A DNA stretch of 64,000 nucleotides from Saprospiraceae bacterium (GCA_016715985.1 JADJXD010000001.1:4526001-4590000); one strand, 5' to 3'; positions 36,156 through 44,356 are shown, counted from the first letter of the stretch. Program-made: numbers and translations. The notes: generated from the letters alone by a model not told the origin.

Positions 36156-36368
36156 ATGACAACCTTTGAAATTAGATTAAGGGAAAACGACCAAAAAGTG
36201 ATCACATTAACCGACTTAAGGTATTCAATAACTGTATTAAGAAACTCTAGTACAAACGAAGTTATTGAAGCATATTTTGAAATATTACCAAGTGGTAGGA
36301 AATTTGACGGACTAACTTTTAAACTTATTATAAATGGGGTTGAAAGAAGATTCCTTGAAGATATTTAG
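36156..36368 (+). CDS. Hypothetical small protein
   Basis: A 70-residue frame from the ATG at 36156 (MTTFEIRLRENDQKVITL...). No signal, no membrane segment, mixed beta-like composition. An upstream in-frame ATG at 36096 adds 20 unconvincing residues. Unrecognised; the codon content looks coding but this is not strong. Confidence 0.45.
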   Translation: MTTFEIRLRENDQKVITLTDLRYSITVLRNSSTNEVIEAYFEILPSGRKFDGLTFKLIINGVERRFLEDI

Positions 36369-36507
36369 AATATCATGCTATTTACAACAAATCTATCATC
36401 GATATACTTAGCCTTTGTTATGTATGAACCAATTATAATAAAATGATTAATCTCTAAAAATATATAAATGAACATTAAATCAAAGTTAAATTTTCATCAC
36501 TTAACTA

Positions 36508-36666
36508 ATGGTGCCGTATTTTCTTCAGAGAATCAGACGACAAATTGTACGTAATGTGGCAAGATTAATACCATTTTCTATAATTTATGTCTTGATTTGT
36601 AGTTTGCTGTCTTCCATATATTTTGGATATTTCGTTATATTCGTTTTATTAAAATATGTAAGTTAA
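36508..36666 (+). CDS. Possible 52-residue membrane protein
   Basis: ATG at 36508 opens a frame with a basic amphipathic start (MVPYFLQRIRRQIVRNVARL) followed by about 30 hydrophobic residues (IPFSIIYVLICSLL, then IYFGYFVIFVLLKYVS) and TAA, 16 bp before the next gene. The layout of positive residues before a membrane helix looks real. Unrecognised. Confidence 0.4.
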   Translation: MVPYFLQRIRRQIVRNVARLIPFSIIYVLICSLLSSIYFGYFVIFVLLKYVS

Positions 36667-36682
36667 CAATAATATAAATTTT

Positions 36683-37168
36683 ATGCACTTTACAAATTTA
36701 TTTACAGTACTAAATGACGCTTTAAGGTGGTTGGTTACTTTAATTCTATTGCCATTTACATTTTGGGTGATTTTTTGGTCTTTAAATATCCCATTTGAAT
36801 TTATAATCAGACACACAGAAAGGTTTTATACAATTTTTTATATTTTAATGTGGGTCATAATTTCGGGCGCATTTATTACTTTTTGTATGATGATTGGCAA
36901 GATTATATCATTTATTCTTCTATTTTTAGTCCGACAAAAATTAAATTTTTATTTTCTTTTTTTAGTTTGTTCATTAGTCTTTGTTTGTTATGTTTATTAT
37001 ATAGTGTGGTCTGATTCTATAATGTTAAGTTGGGAATTTTTTAATCGGCCAACATTAAATAGGGCCATTTTTACATTATTTATAACCATTTATGTTTTTA
37101 GTATATATTTTAATATTTCATCAATAATTTCAAATATAGAAATTAATAAATTCAATAAAGAGCAATAA
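36683..37168 (+). CDS. Hypothetical four-helix membrane protein
   Basis: A 161-residue, very hydrophobic protein with about four membrane segments (LVTLILLPFTFWVIFW, YILMWVIISGAFITFCM, FLFLVCSLVFVCYVYYIVW, IFTLFITIYVFSIYF). No motif that I recognise. It lies 16 bp after the possible 52-residue membrane protein and could share its transcript. Confidence 0.6.
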   Translation: MHFTNLFTVLNDALRWLVTLILLPFTFWVIFWSLNIPFEFIIRHTERFYTIFYILMWVIISGAFITFCMMIGKIISFILLFLVRQKLNFYFLFLVCSLVFVCYVYYIVWSDSIMLSWEFFNRPTLNRAIFTLFITIYVFSIYFNISSIISNIEINKFNKEQ

Positions 37169-37241
37169 AGAGCAATAAAGTGTTGTATTCTATATAATCA
37201 TTTTAAAAAGAAACAAAAGTGTTTAAAGATGCAAATTAGCG

Positions 37242-37442
37242 GTGAAATTCCGCAAAAGGACAACCCAGCAAATTAGCATGGAGTTCTTCGTCGAAAAAGG
37301 ACAATGCTACAAATGGATTTTTCGGGCTTGGTCTCGTACCAAAAAACGTGTGAAATTCTACCCTCAAAAAGTAAAGGCTCTGCGTATTCCCGTTAAAGTA
37401 GATTGCTCCTTCTGCGGATGCTGTAATTCAGAATGTACGTAG
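37242..37442 (+). CDS. Possible small Cys-rich protein
   Basis: A 66-residue frame from GTG at 37242 (or 54 residues from ATG at 37278). The C-terminus KVDCSFCGCCNSECT has five Cys in a dozen residues. Base composition is less AT-rich than both neighbours, and a hairpin follows the stop. No family recognised; may be a remnant. Confidence 0.3.
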   Translation: MKFRKRTTQQISMEFFVEKGQCYKWIFRAWSRTKKRVKFYPQKVKALRIPVKVDCSFCGCCNSECT

Positions 37443-37450
37443 TTTTTGCA

Positions 37451-37478
37451 GCCACTACTCAACCATGCCAGTAGTGGC
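37451..37478 (+). terminator. Hairpin after the small Cys-rich frame
   Basis: GCCACTACT and AGTAGTGGC pair perfectly (9 bp, 10-nt loop). Only a weak T-rich tail follows, so it is at best a modest terminator. Confidence 0.4.
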
Positions 37479-37512
37479 ATTTATAAACGCCGATGTTTCA
37501 ATTTTTTAGATT

Positions 37513-37520
37513 TATCTTTG
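37513..37520 (+). promoter_or_regulatory. -7 element for the 37536 gene
   Basis: TATCTTTG, 15 nt before the ATG at 37536. Confidence 0.5.
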
Positions 37521-37535
37521 TAAAAATATTTTATT

Positions 37536-38069
37536 ATGAGTTTTATTTTTTATTTATATTCTTTGTTACTCAGCATTTTGCCATTTGCTTTAGCATATGT
37601 ATTAATTAAGATTTTTTATAATCCAATAGGGGTTTTTCAATGGATTGTATTTGTTATACTTTATGTTATTGCCGTACCTATATTGTTTTATTTATTAAAC
37701 TTTTTATCTGGAATTATTTTTAAAGTATTAGGATTAAAACGTTATGCTGTAAAATTTGGAGCAGTTGGTGGAACTGCAAGAACAATAGGAAATAGATTTT
37801 TACATTTTAAAAACTTGTTTAAAGATGATCCAGATGAAACAAATGAAACTATCTTTCAAAAAATTGTGCTTGAAAGGATAAATATACCTGGTGGTAAAAA
37901 CTTAGAACCATTATTATATAAAACCTACACTGGGTTAGCCAGTCTAGTAGTAGCAATACTTGAAATTGAAGCAGGTTTCAGTAAAAATAGTTATGAAAAT
38001 CAATCTGAGTTTTTAGAAATAATTGAAGAAGAATTAACATTATTAGGTATAGATCTATTAGATATTTAA
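37536..38069 (+). CDS. Hypothetical protein with two N-terminal membrane helices
   Basis: A 177-residue protein: helices at about 2-24 and 32-58, then a soluble domain (VGGTARTIGNRFLHFKNLF, FQKIVLERINIPGG...TGLASLVVAILEIEAGFS) ending with an acidic helix. Not recognised. A promoter element directly upstream supports expression. Confidence 0.6.
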   Translation: MSFIFYLYSLLLSILPFALAYVLIKIFYNPIGVFQWIVFVILYVIAVPILFYLLNFLSGIIFKVLGLKRYAVKFGAVGGTARTIGNRFLHFKNLFKDDPDETNETIFQKIVLERINIPGGKNLEPLLYKTYTGLASLVVAILEIEAGFSKNSYENQSEFLEIIEEELTLLGIDLLDI

Positions 38070-38167
38070 AACTCATATTTCTTTATCTTTTTATTGTTTG
38101 TGGCGCCGAACTAACAAAGACAACTTTATATTTAATTTTAGATTTTTTAACACCATAATTATTAAAG

Positions 38168-38413
38168 ATGAGCCAAAACAAATATGAAATCATTCATTTT
38201 GCAATTCCTAAATCCAGTTTAATTCAGCCATTCAAAAACGAAAGTGACGGTGATGATAATAGAATTTTAACAACATTTGTTAATCAACATGCATCGAACA
38301 ATTATCCAAATCACAATTTTAATATTCTATCAGTTTCCTTTGCTGAATTTGATAGCCTTAATCTAATGTGCTTTATTTACATTTCGGACATAAAAGAATT
38401 GCCAACTCCTTAG
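38168..38413 (+). CDS. Hypothetical small protein
   Basis: An 81-residue frame (MSQNKYEIIHFAIPKSSLIQ...). Unrecognised and without signal or helix. Its 3' end overlaps a reverse-strand frame by 41 bp; at most one of the two may be real there. Confidence 0.4.
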   Translation: MSQNKYEIIHFAIPKSSLIQPFKNESDGDDNRILTTFVNQHASNNYPNHNFNILSVSFAEFDSLNLMCFIYISDIKELPTP

Positions 38414-38588
38414 CATCAGACACATATTTATAAATACCGTCTTTGTGTGATAATTTTGTTATAATAGAAACCAATGAAAAAAGTATTTTTATATTTTCTT
38501 CATTATAAAGATTTAACGATGGTGTTGTATATATACCTTTTGATAATATTCCTTCTCTTGTTTCGTAACAATAATCTTTATCTAACAT
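38373..38588 (-). CDS. Hypothetical small protein, possibly partial
   Basis: A 71-residue frame (MLDKDYCYETREGILSKG...) with an amphipathic middle (IKILFSLVSIITKLS) and the C-terminus ELAILLCPKCK. Codon content looks plausible but it overlaps the forward frame at 38168-38413. Unrecognised. Confidence 0.3.
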   Translation of the reverse strand: MLDKDYCYETREGILSKGIYTTPSLNLYNEENIKILFSLVSIITKLSHKDGIYKYVSDAKELAILLCPKCK

Positions 38589-38726
38589 TTAATAAATTTG
38601 CGCCGCCAACAAAGAAAGCAATTAATAAAATAATAACCCCACATAACAATGTGCAGAGCAAACATGTCTCCTAACGTCGCCACGTCGTCTGCACTCGATG
38701 TTAATGACAATTAAAAATATTATAAA

Positions 38727-39128
38727 ATGGAACAACAATCAATACAACTAATATTTACAGTAGTATCAGTTTTAATAATTGGCTACTGGCAATTCCAACA
38801 GATAAAAACTCTCAAAGAGCAAGTAACAAACTACTCCACTATAATTAAGTCTTTCAAAGATTACATGTCTATATTCAACTTAGACGAAGTAAAGAAAAAT
38901 ATAGACCTAAAAATAGAAAATAAAGAGTTGGAACATAACAGAATGTTACAGAATCAAATGTCACCTGATGAAAGGTTCCAAGCATACTACGAAATGTTAG
39001 TATTAAATGCTGGCCTGTTAAATTTTTTTCCTGAGCAACGTCAACGATTTATTGATAAATACGTTAAAATCGAAAATAACAAGATAGCCCTAAAAGAAAT
39101 TATTGAACGTCACAACAAAGAGAATTAA
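38727..39128 (+). CDS. Hypothetical protein with N-terminal membrane anchor and coiled coil
   Basis: A 133-residue protein. Residues 5-24 form one membrane helix (LIFTVVSVLIIGYWQFQQI); the rest is helical and charged (IKTLKEQVTNYSTIIKSF, NIDLKIENKELEHNRMLQNQ) and probably a coiled coil in the cytoplasm. Unrecognised. It ends about 150 bp before the IS66 insertion. Confidence 0.6.
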   Translation: MEQQSIQLIFTVVSVLIIGYWQFQQIKTLKEQVTNYSTIIKSFKDYMSIFNLDEVKKNIDLKIENKELEHNRMLQNQMSPDERFQAYYEMLVLNAGLLNFFPEQRQRFIDKYVKIENNKIALKEIIERHNKEN

Positions 39129-39298
39129 AAAAGTTTTTAACATAAAATAATTTTCTTAACTTTTCGATGTCTTCTTCTTTTTCACCAACCAATTTACAAA
39201 ACTTTAGATGAACTTCATCAATCTCAGAAGTATCTTTAACGTCTGGAAAATTATCATAAATACTTAAAAACGTAGTTGTAAAGTAAGCATTCGACAAA

Positions 39299-40800
39299 CT
39301 ACGTTAACACTTCCAGTGATTTTTTGAATGCATCCGGTGCTAAGTATCCTATGTCTGATGTTTTTATGGAAGGTACTTTGGTGAGGTACCATACCATATA
39401 GTCATATGGGTTTACTCCCAGTGCTTTACATGTCCCAAAGATAGTGTAATAATATCCTATATTGATGGCCGCATCATGATGTCCGGCAAAAAGATAGTTT
39501 TTGCGTCCTAATGCAAGGGGTCTAATTGCATTTTCTATGATATTATTATCGATCTCTACATGTCCATGATCTGTATATTTGGTAAACTTATCCCACCTCT
39601 TTATAATATATCCTATGGCTGTCCCTATAGGCGATCTTGGGGTTACTACAAGTGATTCTTTATCCAACCATTCCTTGAACTGAATCAGGATGGGTTTAGC
39701 TTTCTGACGTTCAACTTGCCGTTGGTTGTGGGTATAGTTGGCTTCTCTGCATTTACGTTCTATCTCATAGAGTTTCTGGATAAAGCTCAATGCATATTCA
39801 CTTCGGAATTTATCATTGCCCAGAGCTTCATGAAACTTCCGGCGACCGTGGGCCCAGCAATGAAAATGATTTATCTGTCCATAGACTTTGTCTATGACAT
39901 TGTACACTTCATACGCATCTGTTTGTAGGTCTCCTTTAAATGATTTAAAGGATTCTAGCGGCCCTTCTCTGCCTCGGCCATTTTGGTATTCAAAACACAC
40001 ATACTGCATTTGAACAGACGCCATGACCCACATATAGCCTTTATTGATGCCTTGTTTATGTTTATTGTCCATTACTTTGATGGTGCTTTCATCCTGTTGA
40101 ATGTAGGGTGTACTCAGTATTTTAGTTTTAATATATTCTGCCATAAGCTTCATATAGGGACTGAGCTGGTGAACCCATCCGTTCATTGTTGAAGGAGGGA
40201 TAACGACTCCTTCACGTTTGTATATCTGCTGTTGTCGATACTCCGGCAGGTGGTCTACAAATTTTGACACTAATACATGTGCCAGTAGGCTTACATCTGC
40301 TTCACATCTGGCGATGGGTTCTTCTACAGGCGCAGCGGTGACGATGGTATCTTGTCCTCCTTTTTTGTACTTGCGGCGTATATATCTGATGCGATAGAGG
40401 TATCCTGGCTTTTGGGCTAGCTTTTCAGATACTTCATCTCCTATGTGGATATCTGACTCATCATGATCTACATCGATGATTATCTCTTCTACTGGTAGAT
40501 GTTCACATCCGGCTAAAAGTTGCCGGCCTTTATGGTCACTCTTCTTTTTGATCGATCATAGGTGATGGTTTCCTTTTGCTCTTCGACCAGTACTTGCTGA
40601 TCCACTTGATTTCCAAAGATATTCAATTGTGCAGCATCCACTTGGGGTATGAAACGTTCGGATTTGCGGCCATAGAACAGTTTTTGCAGTTGTGCAATCT
40701 GATGGGCGAGTTCTTCAATCCTGGCTGTCTGTTGCCGGATTTCTGTATCCTTTAGAGCTATTTCTGCATCTTTCTGTGCTATGACTACTTCGTAATTCAT
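39299..40800 (-). pseudogene. tnpC: IS66 transposase TnpC, frameshifted
   Basis: The N-terminal part (MNYEVVIAQKDAEIALKDTE, leucine-zipper-like coil, then QLQKLFYGRKSERF) ends at 40513 in a false stop. The -1 frame continues with SDHKGRQLLAGCEHLP, the zinc-ribbon-like and DDE region: YIQQDESTIKVMDN with the first Asp, LQTDAYEVYN, CWAHGRRKFHEAL, and the terminal GVNPYDYMVWYL. The break is a run of five A (40545-40549); a sixth A restores the frame. Length after repair is typical of TnpC. Confidence 0.88.
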
Positions 40801-40863
40801 AGCATAAAAATACTATATTTATACGATTATAACACAATGTTTTACTCACTTTTTTTAATAAAT

Positions 40864-41223
40864 TTATCCTGTTTTTTGCATCTCATATCGCGGTCGTTGG
40901 TGTAGTCCTATGAGTGATATTCCACTCAGCAACATGATCAGATGCTGGTAGTTGATCAGATGTGTTTTGCCTTCTATGATACCACTGAGTTGCTCGTAAC
41001 AGCCTCCTTCCAATCGCTTGCAGTACAACACAAAGCCATCCCGATCCCATGTCAGTAATTTGACAGTCCGGCGACTCCGGTTGAAAAATACATACACATC
41101 TCCATTCATCGGATCGGCTTCGAGTTCATTACGTACCAAACCGCTCAATCCGTCATAGCCCTTGCGCATATCTACTGCACCTTTGTATAAATAATACCGC
41201 TGATGTGCTCCGAATCCTAACAT
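40864..41223 (-). CDS. tnpB: IS66 accessory protein TnpB
   Basis: A 119-residue IS66 ORF2 protein: YYLYKGAVDMRKGYDGLSGLV, YVFFNRSRRTVKLLTWDRDGFVLYCKRLE are the family signature. Needed together with TnpA and TnpC for transposition in studied IS66 elements, role unclear. ATG overlaps the tnpA stop by 7 bp. Confidence 0.93.
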   Translation of the reverse strand: MLGFGAHQRYYLYKGAVDMRKGYDGLSGLVRNELEADPMNGDVYVFFNRSRRTVKLLTWDRDGFVLYCKRLEGGCYEQLSGIIEGKTHLINYQHLIMLLSGISLIGLHQRPRYEMQKTG

Positions 41224-41504
41224 CCTGTCAAGGCTCTGACATCTTCAATGCTCATAAACATATGTACATCAACTCTAACACCATTAGGGTAATGAATGCT
41301 CATGTGAGGGATAAATGCGGGAGTCACTTGAAGTGGTACAAATTTATTGTTCTGTTTTGTACCGGATGGAACAACTGACTTTTTGTGCCAGTTGTAAAAA
41401 GTGCTCTTGTCAAAAGGTTTTCCATCACAATATTTACTGATGCTCAGCCCGGATTGCTCCCATTCTGATACCCACTGACCAATTTGTTCTTTGTTGTATC
41501 GCAT
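41217..41504 (-). CDS. tnpA: IS66 accessory protein TnpA
   Basis: A 95-residue protein (MRYNKEQIGQWVSEWEQSGL, SISKYCDGKPFDKSTFYNWHKK) with the helix-turn-helix-like N-terminus of IS66 ORF1. I chose the ATG at 41504; the in-frame TTG at 41522 overlaps the -7 element. First gene of the IS66 operon. Confidence 0.88.
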   Translation of the reverse strand: MRYNKEQIGQWVSEWEQSGLSISKYCDGKPFDKSTFYNWHKKSVVPSGTKQNNKFVPLQVTPAFIPHMSIHYPNGVRVDVHMFMSIEDVRALTGC

Positions 41505-41519
41505 TGCTAAATTTTTTAG

Positions 41520-41527
41520 CAAAGGTA
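41520..41527 (-). promoter_or_regulatory. -7 element of the IS66 operon
   Basis: Reverse-strand TACCTTTG, 15 nt before the tnpA ATG at 41504. Confidence 0.5.
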
Positions 41528-41608
41528 ATATAGCGGAGAGCTGATTTGCAATATGGAGTTAGTCGGATGCTTACGTTGTAAATTACTCATAACATATAAA
41601 ATAAAACC

Positions 41609-42061
41609 ATGATGCACAAATCTTGCAAATTTCACATTAAAAACGGAAGATTTATTCCGCCAACAAAAACTGTTGAAAATTTGCTTATGTATAAACAGCA
41701 GTATAATTTTTTAGAAGGCGACGCTGAACTGATTATTGAAACAGATATATTAGTAAAACCTTTCAACAAACAACCTGAAACCATAAAACATCAAACTTTA
41801 ATTGTTTTAAGCGGATTTGCTCATGAACCATTTGAAATAGAAGATGCAATAAAATCATTAATGTTTAACCTTCGACACAACATTTTTGATAAAATCAAAA
41901 GTGAGTTAGGTATTACAGATGCAGAAAATATGAAAATTCTTAGTGAATTTTTTCCGTCTGAAGGAAGTTTTTCTTGTGTTTACAATTCAAGCCTTACTTT
42001 TAATGACTATGATTTTAGTCCACCACTAAATCTGAACAATCTTGTCGAAATTCACTACTAA
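41609..42061 (+). CDS. Hypothetical protein
   Basis: A 150-residue soluble protein (MMHKSCKFHIKNGRFIPPTK...). No motif recognised. It begins 34 bp after the IS66 right end. A second frame encoding a lipoprotein-like N-terminus overlaps its last 20 bases. Confidence 0.5.
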   Translation: MMHKSCKFHIKNGRFIPPTKTVENLLMYKQQYNFLEGDAELIIETDILVKPFNKQPETIKHQTLIVLSGFAHEPFEIEDAIKSLMFNLRHNIFDKIKSELGITDAENMKILSEFFPSEGSFSCVYNSSLTFNDYDFSPPLNLNNLVEIHY

Positions 42062-42209
42062 AAGTTATTTAAACAAAAGTTTATTTTTCATTTCCACATT
42101 CATCCTGCTTTTATCATCATGTGGCAAAGAGAATAATTCAGGTGTCACAGAACCGAATGCTGTGAAATTTGATTATTTTATTGAAGGAGAACAATCTTTA
42201 TACTCCTAA
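42042..42209 (+). pseudogene. Lipoprotein N-terminal remnant
   Basis: From a TTG at 42042 the frame reads a signal peptide with a lipobox (NKSLFFISTFILLLSSCGKENN) and stops after 55 codons at TAA. The mature part is only about 25 residues, so this looks like the start of a truncated lipoprotein gene. There is no ATG. Confidence 0.4.
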
Positions 42210-42292
42210 TTAAACGACTTTTAGATAAAATTTATTCACTTTTATGTTTCACTTTAGAGAAACTTTGTAACTTTATCTTGATAATTATCGGG

Positions 42293-42639
42293 ATGGTTAA
42301 AAATCAGAAATATAGAACGATAACGTTTTACAAAAGCTATTTCCAAGACTTCTTTTCCAAACAAAATAAAAAAGTAAAAGCAAAAATTGTTGGACTTTTG
42401 ACTTGGTTGAAGATTTACATAGAGTTCCGGAAACATATCTTAAATACATTGAGAATACGGACGGACTTTATGAAATTCGAGTTCAACTAGGAAGCGATAT
42501 TTTTAGAATTTTCTGTTTTTTTGACCAAGGACAATTGGTTATTTTAGTGAACGGATTCCGAAAGAAGACTCAAAAGACACCAAAGAAAGAAATAGAAATG
42601 TCACTTAAAATAAAAGCAGAATATAAAAGCGAAAAATAA
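42293..42639 (+). pseudogene. HigB-type (RelE superfamily) toxin, frameshifted
   Basis: MVKNQKYRTITFYKSYFQDFF opens the protein; after KVKAKIV at about 42388-42392 the frame breaks. In the next frame it goes on WTFDLVEDLHRVPETYLKYI and DGLYEIRVQLGSDIFRIFCFF...NGFRKKTQKTPKKEI, the diagnostic part of the phage Gp49-like/HigB family of mRNA-cleaving toxins. Adding one T to GTTGG restores a single frame of about 115 codons. It is followed by its antitoxin 7 bp downstream, in the HigBA order. Confidence 0.85.
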
Positions 42640-42646
42640 AAATTTA

Positions 42647-42940
42647 TTGACTCTTGAAGAGTTCAAAGAAAAAAACTACGGAAAACGTGGGACTAAAGAA
42701 CGTGACGAACTAGAAGCCGGTTATGAAGCGTTCAAAATCGGAGCTTTGATTCATGACACTCGTGTAGAAACGGGAATGACACAGGAACAACTTGCTGAAA
42801 AAGTTGGAACATCAAAATCCTACATTTCAAAAATTGAGAACAACATAAAAGAAGCACGAATTTCGACACTTCAAAAAATCATCAAACTGGGTTTTGGCAG
42901 ACGACTTGAATTGAATGTAATAATATATCATACAACTTGA
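42647..42940 (+). CDS. higA: HigA-type XRE antitoxin
   Basis: A 97-residue protein from a TTG at 42647 (no upstream ATG). TLEEFKEKNYGKRGTKERDELEAGYEAFKIG is the HigA N-terminus; MTQEQLAEKVGTSKSYISKIENN is the helix-turn-helix. It should neutralise the HigB-type toxin and repress the operon. The antitoxin is intact while the toxin is broken. Confidence 0.87.
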   Translation: MTLEEFKEKNYGKRGTKERDELEAGYEAFKIGALIHDTRVETGMTQEQLAEKVGTSKSYISKIENNIKEARISTLQKIIKLGFGRRLELNVIIYHTT

Positions 42941-42972
42941 CAGAAAGAACAAAAACCGCATATAACAACTAA

Positions 42973-43095
42973 ACGTTCTTTAAAGTAAATTGCAGAGTAT
43001 TTGCAAAACAGGAAATTTATAAAGGACAAAACACCATAAATTTGTCTGCACTGCAAGCAGGAATCGTTATCTTTGTGGACGGAGACCAGAGATAA
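42973..43095 (+). pseudogene. Possible type IX sorting-domain remnant
   Basis: A 40-codon frame without start (RVFAKQEIYKGQNTINLSAL, then QAGIVIFVDG) resembles the 'G.NTINLSxLQAGIY' end of a T9SS type A C-terminal domain. It lies in a 225-bp gap with no intact gene and is probably gene debris. Confidence 0.3.
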
Positions 43096-43165
43096 AAGGC
43101 TTTGAAGTAGTAGATGGAACTTTTTTAATCCAAAATCATGTTCCAATAAATATTTATTCAGTATT

Positions 43166-43384
43166 ATGAGTACAATACAAATAAAAATATTAAACCCCAA
43201 AGCAGTAAAGCTATTGCAGGATTTGGCTGACTTAGAACTTATTTCGATAAATCAGCCATTAGAAACTGGTTTTTCAAAACTTCTTACCAAACTTAGATCT
43301 AAAGCTGAGTCTGTTCCCAGTTTAGAAGAAATTACTAAAGAAGTAGAGTTAGTTAGGGCAGCAAGATATGAGCAAAAAAAGTAA
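43166..43384 (+). CDS. Antitoxin of a PIN-domain toxin
   Basis: A 72-residue protein (MSTIQIKILNPKAVKLLQDLADLELISI...EVELVRAARYEQKK), the typical small partner encoded just before COG1569-type PIN toxins in Bacteroidota. The N-terminal strand and following helices fit a DNA-binding/antitoxin role. It overlaps the toxin start by 17 bp. Confidence 0.8.
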   Translation: MSTIQIKILNPKAVKLLQDLADLELISINQPLETGFSKLLTKLRSKAESVPSLEEITKEVELVRAARYEQKK

Positions 43385-43746
43385 AGTTATTATTGATACA
43401 AACCTATGGATAAGTTTTTTGATAAGCAATAAACTTTAACAAATTAGATAAAATCATACATTCAAAGCATTGCACTATCATTTTTAGCCAAGAACTACTT
43501 GACGAATTTATGGAAGTTACCAACAGGCCAAAATTGATAAAATATTTTGGCCAACCTGCTCTTGAAGATTTATTAGAAACAATTGAAGAATTTGCAGAAT
43601 TTATTGATGTTACTTCACAAATAAAATTTCTAAATGATAGTAAAGATGACTTTTTACTTTCCCTGGCAATTGATGGCAAAGCTGACTATTTAATTACAGG
43701 CGATAAAGAGTTTTTTATTAATGGAAGTTTTCGACTTAGAATTTAG
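43368..43746 (+). pseudogene. PIN-domain toxin (COG1569-like), frameshifted
   Basis: MSKKSKVIIDTNLWISFLISNK gives the first acidic residue of the PIN nuclease; the frame then stops. After removing one T at 43435-43437 it continues NKLDKIIHSKHCTIIFSQELLDEF, with FLLSLAIDGKADYLITGDKEF carrying the later acidic residues. A second length change in the T6 run near 43710 may have altered the C-terminus (FINGSFRLRI). Toxin probably inactive. Confidence 0.82.
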
Positions 43747-43796
43747 GGAGCGGTATTCTGATCCACGTGTTAACAGAATAACTGGCACTTTTTGTT

Positions 43797-43804
43797 TAAT
43801 TTTG
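43797..43804 (+). promoter_or_regulatory. -7 element for the ParE-type module
   Basis: TAATTTTG, 28 nt before the ATG at 43833. Confidence 0.45.
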
Positions 43805-43832
43805 TTTTTTGATTAAAAATAATCTTTCAAGC

Positions 43833-44069
43833 ATGGCAAGTATAGAACTTAAAAATCAGGTAAGAGAAAAAATTGAATCAATTAATGATGCATATTTACT
43901 TGAAGAAATATTAAATCTAATAGACTTTGCGTCTGACAATGATAAAATATATATTATACCACAGGAGCATCAAATTGAATTAGATATTAGCATTGAACAA
44001 ATGAAAAATGGGCAAACGATACCGAATGATATAGTTGATTTAAAAGTCCAAAAATGGCTCTCAAAATAG
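43833..44069 (+). CDS. Antitoxin of a RelE/ParE-type module
   Basis: A 78-residue protein from MASIELKNQVREKIES; an in-frame start at 43809 lies next to the promoter element. The N-terminal helix (EKIESINDAYLLEEILNLIDF) and acidic C-terminal tail fit Bacteroidota antitoxins of ParE-like toxins. It overlaps the toxin by 16 bp. Confidence 0.75.
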   Translation: MASIELKNQVREKIESINDAYLLEEILNLIDFASDNDKIYIIPQEHQIELDISIEQMKNGQTIPNDIVDLKVQKWLSK

Positions 44070-44356
44070 TTTGGACAGAAAACGCCCTTTCACATTTAGA
44101 AGACATTCTAAGTTATTGGGAAGCAAGAAATGGTTCAAATACATATTCAAAGAAGCTTTATAAAATATTTCAAAGCGGATTAAGTATAATATCTGAACAT
44201 CCAGAAACAGGTTCCAAAACAAATAGTCATATAATCCGGAAAAAGGTAATAAGAGACTATTTTGTTTATTACAGTTTTGACGAAGAAATCTTGACATTGT
44301 TAGGAATTATTGACATGAGAAGAAATCCTAAGTTCATTAAAAAATTTGAAGAATAA
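44054..44356 (+). CDS. RelE/ParE superfamily toxin
   Basis: A 100-residue protein: KIVWTENALSHLEDILSYWEARNGS at the N-terminus, LSIISEHPETGSKTN, then IRKKVIRDYFVYYSFDEEILTLLGIIDMRRNP. This is the ParE/RelE fold, acting on gyrase or on mRNA in characterised members. Unlike the other two toxins in the island it is intact, so this module may be functional. Confidence 0.85.
   Translation: MALKIVWTENALSHLEDILSYWEARNGSNTYSKKLYKIFQSGLSIISEHPETGSKTNSHIIRKKVIRDYFVYYSFDEEILTLLGIIDMRRNPKFIKKFEE

Larger units (their letters stand above)
39283..41574 (-). mobile_element. Complete IS66-family element with 8-bp target duplication
   Basis: Ends GTAAGCATTCGAC at 39283 and its relative GTAAGCATCCGAC (reverse strand) at 41574. 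The flanks GTTGTAAA at 39275-39282 and 41575-41582 are identical, the 8-bp duplication typical of IS66. It carries tnpA, tnpB and a frameshifted tnpC, all on the reverse strand. The intact duplication suggests a fairly recent insertion. Confidence 0.95.

Noticed and set aside
39100..39297. Reverse-strand 65-codon frame next to IS66
   Set aside because: Its ATG is supplied by the IS66 end; in the rebuilt pre-insertion sequence a stop lies just upstream and no start is available. It may be a decayed gene but cannot be supported.
40513..40800. Separate small gene in IS66
   Set aside because: It is the N-terminal part of tnpC, cut off by the frame break, so it is merged into the pseudogene.
42928..43200. 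Reverse-strand 90-codon frame between toxin-antitoxin loci
   Set aside because: Antisense to the sorting-domain-like debris and to the PIN antitoxin start; no recognisable features.
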